Below are positions 42,637 to 51,646 of a stretch of 64,000 nt of DNA, one piece after another. A program made the translations under genes and the position numbers. The notes beneath the pieces were generated by a model that saw only the letters and a list, made by a program, of their open reading frames with translations, made no database searches and was not told where the DNA came from. The DNA comes from Treponema socranskii subsp. paredis ATCC 35535 (GTDB lineage Bacteria; Spirochaetota; Spirochaetia; Treponematales; Treponemataceae). Location of the stretch: the NCBI GenBank assembly GCA_000413015.1, contig KE332516.1:548754-612753 (forward strand). The letters are read 5' to 3'. Numbering within the stretch: the stretch's first letter is position 1; each line of letters begins with the position of its first letter.

Positions 42637-44394
42637 ATGAACTTTGCCGCAGTTGAACACCGTTCATTTGACAATTACTGTTATCCGCTTGACAAAGATA
42701 CGCTTTCGATACACATACGCACCGGAAAAGATATTCGGCGCGTAACGCTTATTTGGGGCGATCCGTTTGAACGCGGCCTCATGGGAGGTGCGTGGAATTG
42801 GATCGGAAAACGCACGGAAATGACGGACGTACGTGAGCTGCCCGATCACCTGTGGTGGTCTCTCGCGGTAAAGCCCGAATTCAAGCGATGTCAATATTAT
42901 TTTGAACTCGACGACGGAGAGCAAACGCTGTGTTTTGTCGAAAACGGTTTTTTTACGCAAGCGGATTTGAAAAAGCAAACCTTTCCTTTCGTATTTATAT
43001 TTCCGTGGATGAACGAAGCCGATATCTGTACGCCTCCCGAATGGCCGGAAAATACGGTGTGGTACCAAATTTTTCCGTCGCGCTTTTGCAGGAGCCGTAC
43101 GGCCGATACGAATGCGTATCGCAAATGGGCGCCTCCCGACAAAAAGGTAACGAATGAAGAGCGGTACGGCGGTAATCTGCAGGGCATTATCGACAAGCTC
43201 GATTACCTTGTGCGGCTCGGTATAACCGGTTTGTATCTCAATCCCGTCAACAGCTCTCCGTCGCAGCATAAATACGATACGACCGATTATCTGCGGATAG
43301 ACGAATCGTTCGGTACGAATGACGATATGAAGCGCCTCGTATCGGAAGCGCACAAACGCGGCATCCGCGTTATGCTCGACGGCGTTTTCAATCATACGGG
43401 CACGGATTTTTTTGCATGGCAGGACGTGCTTAAAAACCGCGACAAATCGAAATACGCATCGTGGTATATCGTCAATAATTTCAATTTCGCCGGCAGCGGT
43501 AAAGCGAGGCACGGCGATTATTATACGTTTGCATTTGCGGACAGCATGCCCAAGCTCAATACGAGCAATCCCGAAGTGCGGGAATATTTGCTGAACGTGT
43601 GCGAAACGTGGGTGAAGGAATACGACATCGATGCGCTTCGCATGGATGTTGCAAACGAACTGTCGCACGTTTTCTGCCGCGAGCTGCATGAGCGTATGCG
43701 TAAACTGAAAAGCGATTTTTATATCGTCGGGGAAATATGGCATAATTCGATGTCTTGGCTGCGCGGCGACGAATTCGATGCGGTTATGAATTATCCGCTT
43801 TCGAATGCCGTTTCCGATTTTGCATTTTCATCCGCGGCGTGCGCAAAAACCTTTGAACGGAATATCAATTATTGTCTTACGATGTATTATGCGCAGACGA
43901 CGCGCGTTCAGTTCAATCTGTTGGACAGCCACGATACGATAAGACTTGTCACAAAGACGAAAAACCGCAACAAAACGCTGCAGCAGCTTGTATTTTTGTT
44001 TGCGATGCCCGGCAGCGTATGTCTGTATTACGGCACCGAAGTGCTTCTCGAAGGCGCACACGATCCGGACAACAGACGGTGTATGCCGTGGAAAGAAATC
44101 GAAAGCGGCAAGTACGACGAGCAAATCGATTTTACGAAAAAACTGATCGCGCTCCGCTGCACTCACCGCGCGCTTCGAAGCTCCGACCTGCGCTTTATAT
44201 ATGAAGGAGCGGCAAAAGCCGATTCCCGCCTTGTGCATATACGCAAATTTGCCGAAGGAGAAACGGCGGATATCGTGTTTAATTTCGGAAGCGAAGACGT
44301 CCGTATCGCCGATACAAGCGGAAAACCGGTGATGAGCGGCGCGTACGAATCGGGCATACTGCATAAAGACGGATTCGTCGTAACGATTGCATAA
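42637..44394 (+). CDS. GH13 neopullulanase/cyclomaltodextrinase-like enzyme
   Basis: A 585-residue cytoplasmic enzyme with no signal peptide. Residues 1-125 are an N-terminal starch-binding-like domain (CBM34 type), as in neopullulanases and maltogenic amylases. The TIM barrel (about 145-500) has DGVFNHTG (region I), DALRMDVANE (nucleophile Asp, region II), VGEIWH (acid/base Glu, region III) and LLDSHDT (region IV). It would hydrolyse imported maltodextrins to maltose and glucose. It ends 197 bases before the outer-membrane part of the maltodextrin locus, which has its own promoter. Confidence 0.9.
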   Translation: MNFAAVEHRSFDNYCYPLDKDTLSIHIRTGKDIRRVTLIWGDPFERGLMGGAWNWIGKRTEMTDVRELPDHLWWSLAVKPEFKRCQYYFELDDGEQTLCFVENGFFTQADLKKQTFPFVFIFPWMNEADICTPPEWPENTVWYQIFPSRFCRSRTADTNAYRKWAPPDKKVTNEERYGGNLQGIIDKLDYLVRLGITGLYLNPVNSSPSQHKYDTTDYLRIDESFGTNDDMKRLVSEAHKRGIRVMLDGVFNHTGTDFFAWQDVLKNRDKSKYASWYIVNNFNFAGSGKARHGDYYTFAFADSMPKLNTSNPEVREYLLNVCETWVKEYDIDALRMDVANELSHVFCRELHERMRKLKSDFYIVGEIWHNSMSWLRGDEFDAVMNYPLSNAVSDFAFSSAACAKTFERNINYCLTMYYAQTTRVQFNLLDSHDTIRLVTKTKNRNKTLQQLVFLFAMPGSVCLYYGTEVLLEGAHDPDNRRCMPWKEIESGKYDEQIDFTKKLIALRCTHRALRSSDLRFIYEGAAKADSRLVHIRKFAEGETADIVFNFGSEDVRIADTSGKPVMSGAYESGILHKDGFVVTIA

Positions 44395-44414
44395 TCTTCC
44401 TCGATATGATGTGA

Positions 44415-44437
44415 GTGCGAAGTTTCGAGCGGCGCAC
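44415..44437. repeat. Dispersed repeat, shortened inverted copy
   Basis: GTGCGAAGTTTCGAGCGGCGCAC-like stretch corresponding to one half of the element at 21929-21981 in reverse orientation. Confidence 0.5.
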
Positions 44438-44526
44438 ACCTACATATATTCATCTCTACTTATATAGAAAAGTCCGTAAAGCCAAATTTTTGCCGCTTTT
44501 TACAAAATTTCCTGAAAAAAAATTTG

Positions 44527-44555
44527 TTGACAGATTAAAAATAACGAAAGATAAT
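44527..44555 (+). promoter_or_regulatory. Promoter of maltodextrin locus
   Basis: TTGACA (44527-44532), 17-base spacer, GATAAT (44550-44555) gives a leader of about 30 bases to ATG at 44592. Confidence 0.75.
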
Positions 44556-44591
44556 TATTATAACTAAAAAAGGCTTTACAAGGAGGCTTTA

Positions 44592-46727
44592 ATGAAAAAG
44601 TTTTGTGTTTTCATCTCTGTTTTACTGATACTCGCCGTTCACGCATCGGCGGACGTATCGGTAAAAAAACTTGCCGACGGAAACATAGAAGTAACGTTCT
44701 TCTATGGAAATCCGCGCGCGCAAGAGGTTGTCCTCGCAGGAGACTTTACCGATTGGCAAAACGGTGCTCTGCCGATGACAAAAGGTGAAAAGGGATGGAC
44801 CTGTGTCCGTATCGTTCCGCCGGGAACCGTTATGAAATATAAATTTATTTCAGACGGAAACTGGACGGAAGACTTACGCGAGCCGGACAAAGTGGACGAC
44901 GGTTTCGGCGGACACAACGGCCTTGTCGATGTCGACGTTTTGGTTGCGGCGCAAAGCAAATCGGAAAATGCGGCTGCAGGCGCAAAACGCGCGGGAAATC
45001 TGAAATTTGCAACATGGGGTATGCTCGCCTATCAGATGAAGTGGGGCGACGGCTCGAAAAACGCCAAAAGCGAACTCGACAGTGCCGGTTTGAATCTCAC
45101 TTCGTACCTTAAAATAAGCGGTGAAGCGCTTCCCCGTCTGCCTATTTACATAGAAGTGGCGCTTGCCGAACAAAAAGGTTTCGACAATCTATATAAACGC
45201 AATGTCAGAAATTGGGACGAAGGTTGGAAAAATCTTTTGGTCGACACGATTTTCGATCCGATTTATTATTACGGAGGACAGGATAAGGCGAAAACCTATC
45301 TCGGCCATCTTAAAATGGGATTGAATACGCCGATTGTAAACTGGACGACCGGTTATAAATATGCGAAGCTTTCGCCTCATCAAAACGTAAACTGGAACAC
45401 GATCGATAAAGAATGGGAAGCGGGCTACAATGAAGTCGGCGGTTTCAATCAATTCGATTTTGCACCGCTGTTTGCAAAACTGCTCGCAGATACCGGCGTT
45501 GAAGCGGATGTCGTCATCGCTCCGAACCGCTCTGCAGACCGCGCGGGTTCGCAGTACGGTATGTACGCCTACGGTTGGTCGCGCTTTAACATCGCCGATT
45601 TCCCGCAGTATATCGATCTCCAATATAACGGCGCATACGGCAAAACCTATGATACGATTTTCAAAGAAGTGATGGAACACGACATCATCTTCGGTTATCA
45701 GGGTATTTACGGACCCGTTACCGTAAAAGCGAACGCTCTCTACAACCGCTACGGTTCGTACGATAACGGCGACGGAACGAAAACTCTGTACGCACCGGCG
45801 ACATCCGATGTCGGTTTGGTTCACGACGAAAATAAAAACTTCGGCGATAATTCCGCATCCAACGTGAACGTTTCATACAGTTCGGATACGGTCAAAGCGA
45901 CGGTCGGCTATCGGCACCGCGGTATTCAGGCGAATATGATGTATGTCGAACAAGGAGCGGACGATCACACCGACATAACCGATCAGCTCGGTTTCCGCAA
46001 TACGCAAGTGATCTTCGGCGGCGCCGATGTCATGCTGCTCGACAACGCGCTTACCGTCGGCTTGGACGCGCAGCTTACGATAGCGCTCAACAAAGACAAC
46101 GATTATTACTATGATGAAGCAAAGAAATTCAACAGCAAAGATACGGCTCTCATTAAAATAAAACCGCGCGCAGCGTACGACTTCAATCCGTATTTCGATT
46201 TCCCCGCAAAGCTCGACGGCTATATCAGATTCGACGCGGTTACGAAAAGCGAAGACGAATTTGTGCGCAAAGACAAGAGCGCCTTTATCGTTGCGGAAGC
46301 GGGTTTGCGTTATAACCAAACCTTCGATACGGCCGTTATAAAAGGTTTGACTGCAACCTACGCGTTCGACAATCTCGGAGGCGAATACGTATTCAATACG
46401 CTTTCGGCGGATGTTTCGCTTTTGCGCGACATCGTGGCAAGCTGCGGTATCGGAGTCCGCACGGAAGGAACGAAAACCTTTGACGATATTTTGAATCCGT
46501 TTGCATTCTTTATCGGCGCTCGGAAAAAGCTCAACGTCGCAGCCATTTACAAGCCGACCGCATACTGCTACGTATTGGCAGGTATGGATCCGTTCAAAGA
46601 ATTCAACGACGGACCGACGGCGTATTGGTACAATACCGACAGCTACACATGGCATCGCAATACGGACGGCCGAAAGGACTATGACGGCGAAACGGCAATT
46701 CGCATAGGTCTCGTGTGGGATCTCTAA
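44592..46727 (+). CDS. Outer-membrane beta-barrel protein with N-terminal CBM48-like glycogen-binding domain
   Basis: A 711-residue exported protein. Signal peptide to about residue 20 (AVHASA). Residues about 22-115 form an isoamylase/AMPK-beta-type glycogen-binding domain: EVVLAGDFTDWQNGALPM, PPGTVMKYKFISDGNW and a DGFGGHNGLVDV end, with the two Trp that stack on glucose in such domains. A short linker follows, and then about 570 residues of alternating-residue strands rich in Tyr, Asp and Gly, ending IRIGLVWDL with a hydrophobic/aromatic terminal strand, as in outer-membrane porins. It is followed 12 bases later by a lipoprotein, then transporter and amylase genes. I infer a starch or maltodextrin porin. 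AGGAGG precedes the ATG. Confidence 0.8.
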   Translation: MKKFCVFISVLLILAVHASADVSVKKLADGNIEVTFFYGNPRAQEVVLAGDFTDWQNGALPMTKGEKGWTCVRIVPPGTVMKYKFISDGNWTEDLREPDKVDDGFGGHNGLVDVDVLVAAQSKSENAAAGAKRAGNLKFATWGMLAYQMKWGDGSKNAKSELDSAGLNLTSYLKISGEALPRLPIYIEVALAEQKGFDNLYKRNVRNWDEGWKNLLVDTIFDPIYYYGGQDKAKTYLGHLKMGLNTPIVNWTTGYKYAKLSPHQNVNWNTIDKEWEAGYNEVGGFNQFDFAPLFAKLLADTGVEADVVIAPNRSADRAGSQYGMYAYGWSRFNIADFPQYIDLQYNGAYGKTYDTIFKEVMEHDIIFGYQGIYGPVTVKANALYNRYGSYDNGDGTKTLYAPATSDVGLVHDENKNFGDNSASNVNVSYSSDTVKATVGYRHRGIQANMMYVEQGADDHTDITDQLGFRNTQVIFGGADVMLLDNALTVGLDAQLTIALNKDNDYYYDEAKKFNSKDTALIKIKPRAAYDFNPYFDFPAKLDGYIRFDAVTKSEDEFVRKDKSAFIVAEAGLRYNQTFDTAVIKGLTATYAFDNLGGEYVFNTLSADVSLLRDIVASCGIGVRTEGTKTFDDILNPFAFFIGARKKLNVAAIYKPTAYCYVLAGMDPFKEFNDGPTAYWYNTDSYTWHRNTDGRKDYDGETAIRIGLVWDL

Positions 46728-46739
46728 TCCGGAGGAAAA

Positions 46740-47201
46740 ATGATGAAAAAAATGACAATAGCGGCGCTCATCGCCGCAGCGATAGCGGCGCTCGTTTTTA
46801 CGGGATGCACGACAGGCGATCCCGATTTACCGATATCGGTCAAGCCCGCCTATATCATTGGAGGCGCGACGGCAGGAGATGCGGCGGGCACGGAACAGTG
46901 GAGCACAATGCGCGTGCCGATTACGTTTACAGCGGGAAAAGCGACATACGAGTTTACGCATTCTGCGGAAAAAGAGAATGCATGGGGCGATCATGCCGGT
47001 AAAACATCGTTTAAGCTTTTGCTCGACGAAGGAGGAGCTACGGCATGGGGAACGAACGGCGGGCCGATCACAGCGGGCACGGAAATCGTTACGGATGTCG
47101 GAGGCGCCAATAATATCGTGCTTAGCGGATTGACGATCGGCACGAAGTATAAGATTACGATTACCGCCAGCGGATTGGCTATAAAAGTCAAATTCGAATA
47201 A
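46740..47201 (+). CDS. Small lipoprotein, possible SusE/SusF-like starch-binding
   Basis: A 153-residue lipoprotein; the signal peptide ends LVFTGC. Two adjacent ATGs exist (46740, 46743); the second has better spacing from GGAGG (46731-46735). The mature domain of about 125 residues has YIIGGATAGDA, WSTMRVPITF, FKLLLDEGG and a final GTKYKITITASGLAIKVKFE, which resembles the compact beta-sandwich starch-binding modules of Bacteroides SusE/SusF; this is a fold-level impression, not proof. It sits directly after the CBM48-barrel gene and before the sugar-binding protein, with a hairpin (47218-47247) after its stop. Confidence 0.62.
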   Translation: MMKKMTIAALIAAAIAALVFTGCTTGDPDLPISVKPAYIIGGATAGDAAGTEQWSTMRVPITFTAGKATYEFTHSAEKENAWGDHAGKTSFKLLLDEGGATAWGTNGGPITAGTEIVTDVGGANNIVLSGLTIGTKYKITITASGLAIKVKFE

Positions 47202-47217
47202 AAAGCTTCGTATACGG

Positions 47218-47247
47218 ACTGTCCGAAAACCGAAGTTTTCGGACAGT
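47218..47247 (+). terminator. Perfect 13-bp hairpin after the small lipoprotein gene
   Basis: ACTGTCCGAAAAC (47218-47230) and GTTTTCGGACAGT (47235-47247) flank a CGAA tetraloop, an unusually stable structure. TTTC follows but no long T-run. It may partially terminate or protect mRNA, separating outer-membrane genes from transporter genes. Confidence 0.65.
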
Positions 47248-47381
47248 TTCCTGAATTTACCGGCGTATATGACTTATTTAATAGGTACGGTGCCGCTCGC
47301 CTTAAAGAAGGCGATAAAAGGCTTCCTGCAGGCGGCGTGCCGTTTTTTCAAAGCATTTATAAAAAATAAGTGAGGAACAGT

Positions 47382-48569
47382 ATGAAACATAAGGGATTTT
47401 TATGCGCGCTCGCAGCGGCGGCACTGTGCACGGTTGCGGCGTCTGCGGCTCCCGCAAAGCGCATTTCGTTAAAAGTGTGGGAATCGGCCGGCCCCGAACA
47501 GGAGTTTATCGTTTGGGCTATAAAAGAATTCAGAAAAACGCATAACCGAACGACGATCACGTACGAACCCGTTCAATCGACGGATGCGCGCGCAAAAATC
47601 GAATTGGACGGACCGGCGGGCGTCGGTGCCGACGTTTTTATCGCCCCTCACGACCATATCGGGGCTCTTGTAAACGGCGGACACGTCGTTGCGAATACGA
47701 CGGCAGGCTACCTCGATCCGTTTATCACGGCGGCGAAAACGGCCGCGACGTATAAAGGCAAAGTCTACGGATATCCGCTCGGCATTGAAACCTACGCTCT
47801 TTTTTATAATAAAAAAATTATTAAAACGCCTCCGAAAACGTGGGAAGACGTCATCGCCTTTGCAAAGACATACAACAATAAATCGCAAAACAAATATGCG
47901 CTCGTGTGGCCGGTCGGCGACGGTTATTACGAATATATGTTTATGAGCGCATTCGGCGCACAGCTTTTCGGACCGAACGGCAGCGACAGGCGGCAGCACA
48001 ATATCAACAGCCCTGCTGCGATAAAAGGATTGACCTATCTGCAAAATCTGCGCAAACAGATTCTCGACGTTCCGTCCGCCGATATGACGGGAGATTTTTG
48101 CAATTCTTCGTTTATCGAAGGAAAAGCGGCTATGACCATCACCGGCCCTTGGAAGATTGCGGACTTTACGAAATCCGGAGTTGACTTCGGCATCACAGCG
48201 CTTCCGGGATTTCCGGGCCAAAACAAACCGGCAACTTCTTTTTCCGGCGTACGTCTCGCATTCGTAAGTTCGTATTCCGAAAATGCTGCGGAAGCGGCCG
48301 CATTCGCCGCGTTTATTACGAGCAAAGAAGCGCTTATGAAACGTTTCGAAATCACGAAGCAAATTCCGCCGCGAACGGACATCACGACGAACGATCCGAT
48401 TTCGAACGGAATTTTGGAGCAGACAAAGTATGCCGTTCCCATGCCGACGATTCCTCAAATGGGTACGTATTGGTCGGCGATGAATGCGGCTTATGCCGGC
48501 ATTTGGGACGGTGACGATGTGAAAAAAGATCTCGATGCGGCGGCCGCTGCAATGGATTCCGCACGCTGA
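47382..48569 (+). CDS. Maltodextrin ABC transporter substrate-binding protein (MalE-like)
   Basis: A 395-residue periplasmic protein of the SBP_bac_1 family. Signal peptide to about residue 25 (AAASA-A) with no lipobox cysteine, so it is soluble. Family features: LKVWESAGPEQEFIVWAIKEFRK, AGVGADVFIAPHDHIGALVNGG, GKVYGYPLGIETYALFYNKK and SFIEGKAAMTITGPWKIADF. ATG at 47382 is preferred over GTG at 47370 (GAGG upstream). It would deliver maltodextrin to the two permeases; the context makes maltose/maltodextrin likelier than other sugars. Confidence 0.88.
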   Translation: MKHKGFLCALAAAALCTVAASAAPAKRISLKVWESAGPEQEFIVWAIKEFRKTHNRTTITYEPVQSTDARAKIELDGPAGVGADVFIAPHDHIGALVNGGHVVANTTAGYLDPFITAAKTAATYKGKVYGYPLGIETYALFYNKKIIKTPPKTWEDVIAFAKTYNNKSQNKYALVWPVGDGYYEYMFMSAFGAQLFGPNGSDRRQHNINSPAAIKGLTYLQNLRKQILDVPSADMTGDFCNSSFIEGKAAMTITGPWKIADFTKSGVDFGITALPGFPGQNKPATSFSGVRLAFVSSYSENAAEAAAFAAFITSKEALMKRFEITKQIPPRTDITTNDPISNGILEQTKYAVPMPTIPQMGTYWSAMNAAYAGIWDGDDVKKDLDAAAAAMDSAR

Positions 48570-48610
48570 ATCGGTTTTATCGTTAAAAACGGCGCGTGCC
48601 GGCGAATACG

Positions 48611-48653
48611 GCGGATGCAAAGAACCTTGTTTGTACACGGACTTTGCATTCGC
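48611..48653. repeat. Hairpin in the malE-malF spacer
   Basis: GCGGATGCAAAG (48611-48622) pairs with CTTTGCATTCGC (48642-48653) with one G-T pair. The 245-base spacer (48570-48814) holds no gene; the structure may set expression of binding protein above permeases. Confidence 0.5.
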
Positions 48654-48814
48654 TCCGCCGTTTATGCATAGATTCGCTTCTTCCGCTTTCGATTTCACAG
48701 CATATCTTCGCCGGTACACTCCCCGTATTATTTAAAACCGCAATTTTTTGCAGTACGATTTTGCGATACAATTCCAAATTCATATTTTCTCTGTTTCAAA
48801 AGGGGATATAAAAA

Positions 48815-50758
48815 ATGAACAATAGGGTAAACCCTGACAAAGTGAGGAAAGCTCCCGTCGCTTCGTGTTTTTTTATGGGGCTCGGACAAATTCTTTACTT
48901 AAAACAATACCTGCGCGGCATCATCCTTGCGCTCTTTGAAGTCGTCATACTTTGCTGCATTATCTTCGGTACAAAAAGGATCATACCGAAAGATCAGAGC
49001 GCATACGAATATATGCAGGGCGCTCCCGATACCGTCGAGATGATCGATTATCTCGAAGCGAACGACTGGCCGAACCTTGCGGAGATCGTGCTTGCACGCA
49101 AAGAAAAAATCCGCACCTATGTGCAAAACAGTGCGCGATCGTGGATCGCTTCCGTTACGCGCTATTACAAAAAGAAAGATGCAGCACTCGGCGCTGCGGT
49201 GCAAAATCATTTCGACGATTTTATTCCCGGCTTTTTCTCTTCGGTCGATTGGGATGATCCCTATGCCGTCGAAGATGCGGTTTTCAGTTTTGTCGATGAA
49301 GTCAATACCGCAGTCGATGATTTTCAATCTCAGCTTGCGGACAAAGCGGACGATGCCTATACCGATGAAATCGACCGTGCCGGAGAAAAATTCATAGACC
49401 GTTACACCGCGGCGGCCGCAAAATACGATCGTAAACTTTCCAAAGCAACTGCAAAAACCGCGCTCGCAAAAGGCGAAATGGAATTGTTCGACGAAAATTA
49501 CGACGGATGTGCCGTTTGCAAACATGCGGCCGCAGCCGGACGCAGAACGCAGGGACATCGCGCTTTTTTCCGCGGCCCCATCGTTACCGCGATCGCAGGT
49601 TTGATCACGCTCGGCTCTCCGCAGGCGACGACGGTAACGAAATACGCCGATCATTCCATCTTTATGATGATAAACGGTCTGCTTTGCCTCATCGTCCTTG
49701 CGATTTTTTTCATCACCTACGCATACAATATTAAATCGGCAAAAGAAGATGCCAAAAAAATAATAAAATTCAATAAATTCCCGACGCTTCGCGAAACGCG
49801 CAACGATATTTCGCAGCGTTCGTTTGCGGTGATCGGAATCACGCCGTGCATCATCCTCATAGCGTTTTTTACGGTCATACCGCTTTTGTTTTCGGCGTTC
49901 GTCGCGTTTACGAATTATTCTTCGCCGGATCACATTCCTCCGAACAGCCTCGTCGATTGGGTCGGTTTCAGAAATTTCGTAACGATGTTCAGTTCGCACG
50001 GAAGCAGCGGCGGACAGTGGGCGAACACTTTTTCCCGCGTTGCACTGTGGACGCTCGTTTGGGCGGTCCTTTCGACGACTACCTGCTTTTTTACGGGATT
50101 CTTTTTTGCCGTCATCTTGCAGGACAAGCGCATAAAGATCCCGGAACTGTACCGAACGGTATTTATCCTTCCGTATGCGATCCCTCAAATGCTTTCGCTT
50201 TTTATCTGGGCGAATTTACTGAACGGAACTTTCGGGCCGATAAACCGCACGCTTATCTTTTTCAAAATCATTTCACAAGGCATACCATGGCTCTCCGATC
50301 CGATGATGGCAAAAGTGACGCTTATCCTCGTCAATATTTGGATCGGATTCCCGTACAGCATGATACTCATCACCAGCAGCATGACGGCTATTTCAAATTC
50401 GATGTACGAAGCGGCCGTCATCGACGGCGCGAATAAGTGGGAACAGTTCAGAAGCATTACCTTCCCGCTCGTGATGTACCAGCTGAAACCGATTCTCATC
50501 ATGCAGTTCGCAGGAAATATCAACAACTTCGGTGCGGTATTTTTCCTGACCGCCGGAGGACCGAATTTGCCCGATACGATTTCGACGCAGGCGGGATCAA
50601 CGGATATCCTCATATCGTGGATATTTAAATTGACGATGAATACGCCGAATATGTACAACATAGCATCGGTGCTTTCTATTTTGGTCTTTATCGTACTCGT
50701 GCCGTTTGCACTGTACAATTTTATGCGGACGAAATCGTTCAAGGAAAGCGAAATATGA
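48815..50758 (+). CDS. Maltodextrin ABC transporter permease, MalF-like, enlarged
   Basis: A 647-residue inner-membrane permease. Helix 1 is at about residues 30-50 (GIILALFEVVILCCIIFG). A large loop of about 200 mostly hydrophilic residues with helices and a CAVC pair (about residues 233-236) follows, then two helices and a conserved MalF C-terminal half with the EAA-type loop YEAAVIDGANKWEQFRSITFP. E. coli MalF (514 residues) also has a big periplasmic loop, but here it follows the first helix. It overlaps the MalG gene by ATGA. No ATPase gene is near. Confidence 0.85.
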   Translation: MNNRVNPDKVRKAPVASCFFMGLGQILYLKQYLRGIILALFEVVILCCIIFGTKRIIPKDQSAYEYMQGAPDTVEMIDYLEANDWPNLAEIVLARKEKIRTYVQNSARSWIASVTRYYKKKDAALGAAVQNHFDDFIPGFFSSVDWDDPYAVEDAVFSFVDEVNTAVDDFQSQLADKADDAYTDEIDRAGEKFIDRYTAAAAKYDRKLSKATAKTALAKGEMELFDENYDGCAVCKHAAAAGRRTQGHRAFFRGPIVTAIAGLITLGSPQATTVTKYADHSIFMMINGLLCLIVLAIFFITYAYNIKSAKEDAKKIIKFNKFPTLRETRNDISQRSFAVIGITPCIILIAFFTVIPLLFSAFVAFTNYSSPDHIPPNSLVDWVGFRNFVTMFSSHGSSGGQWANTFSRVALWTLVWAVLSTTTCFFTGFFFAVILQDKRIKIPELYRTVFILPYAIPQMLSLFIWANLLNGTFGPINRTLIFFKIISQGIPWLSDPMMAKVTLILVNIWIGFPYSMILITSSMTAISNSMYEAAVIDGANKWEQFRSITFPLVMYQLKPILIMQFAGNINNFGAVFFLTAGGPNLPDTISTQAGSTDILISWIFKLTMNTPNMYNIASVLSILVFIVLVPFALYNFMRTKSFKESEI

Positions 50759-51642
50759 AACAAAACAAAAACAACGGCCTTTCTTCGGCAGCACTTTTTT
50801 TGACAATCATATTGGTAATTCAACTCGTCGTCGTGCTGTATCCCATTGCGTTTACTATCGGCGCGGCGTTTACAAAATCGAATTCACTTGCGGCGACGTC
50901 GATCGTACCCTTCCCCCGCAATCCGTCGCTGTTCCAGTTCCGGCGCCTGCTCACGCCCGCCAATGAATTCGTTAAAGGGACGACGGACGTGCTCGGTACC
51001 AATTACGTACACTGGTATCTGAATACGCTGCAAATCGCATGTATGAATACCGTGCTCACCGTTCTTCTGTGCAGTACGGTCGGATATATTTTTTCGCGTT
51101 TTACCTTTCCGTTCCGCAAAACGGTTATGGCATCGATGATCATCCTCCAGATGTTCCCGAGTTTTATCGGAATGATTGCGACCTATGTCATCCTGTGGAA
51201 AATCAACGGCCTCAATACTTTGTGGGGACTCGTGCTCGTCTATGCCGCGGGAAGCCTGCCGTTCAATTCATGGCTTATGAAAGGCTACTTCGATACGGTT
51301 CCGAAAGAACTCGCGGAAGCGGCATATATAGACGGCGCTTCTCCGTTTAAGGCCTTTATCCGCGTCGTTTTGCCGGCCGCAAAACCGCAGCTCGTATTCC
51401 TTGCGCTTACGAGTTTTACCGGGCCGTGGATGGACTTTATCTTCCCGCGCCTCGTACTCAGAAGCGACGACAAAAAAACGCTTGCGGTCGGTCTCTATGA
51501 AATGATAAGCGGCCGCGCTGCCGATAACTTTACGATGTTCGCTGCAGGAGCGCTTCTCGTTGCGGTTCCGTTTACCGTTTTATTTATGCTCGGACAAAAA
51601 GCACTCATTCAATCGCTCGCCGGAACGGGCGGGAAGGAATAA
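50755..51642 (+). CDS. Maltodextrin ABC transporter permease, MalG-like
   Basis: A 295-residue inner-membrane permease with six helices. The EAA-type loop is ELAEAAYIDGASPFKAFIRV and the segment WLMKGYFDTVPKEL is characteristic of MalG-type subunits. It starts in an ATGA overlap with the MalF gene and ends four bases before the amylase gene. Pairs with MalF; requires an ATP-binding subunit (MsmK/UgpC type) encoded elsewhere. Confidence 0.9.
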   Translation: MKQNKNNGLSSAALFLTIILVIQLVVVLYPIAFTIGAAFTKSNSLAATSIVPFPRNPSLFQFRRLLTPANEFVKGTTDVLGTNYVHWYLNTLQIACMNTVLTVLLCSTVGYIFSRFTFPFRKTVMASMIILQMFPSFIGMIATYVILWKINGLNTLWGLVLVYAAGSLPFNSWLMKGYFDTVPKELAEAAYIDGASPFKAFIRVVLPAAKPQLVFLALTSFTGPWMDFIFPRLVLRSDDKKTLAVGLYEMISGRAADNFTMFAAGALLVAVPFTVLFMLGQKALIQSLAGTGGKE

Positions 51643-51646
51643 TCTC

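Noticed and set aside
48899..50188. 429-codon minus-strand open frame opposite the MalF-like gene
   Set aside because: Very basic random-looking translation, antisense to a transporter gene with clear family signatures.
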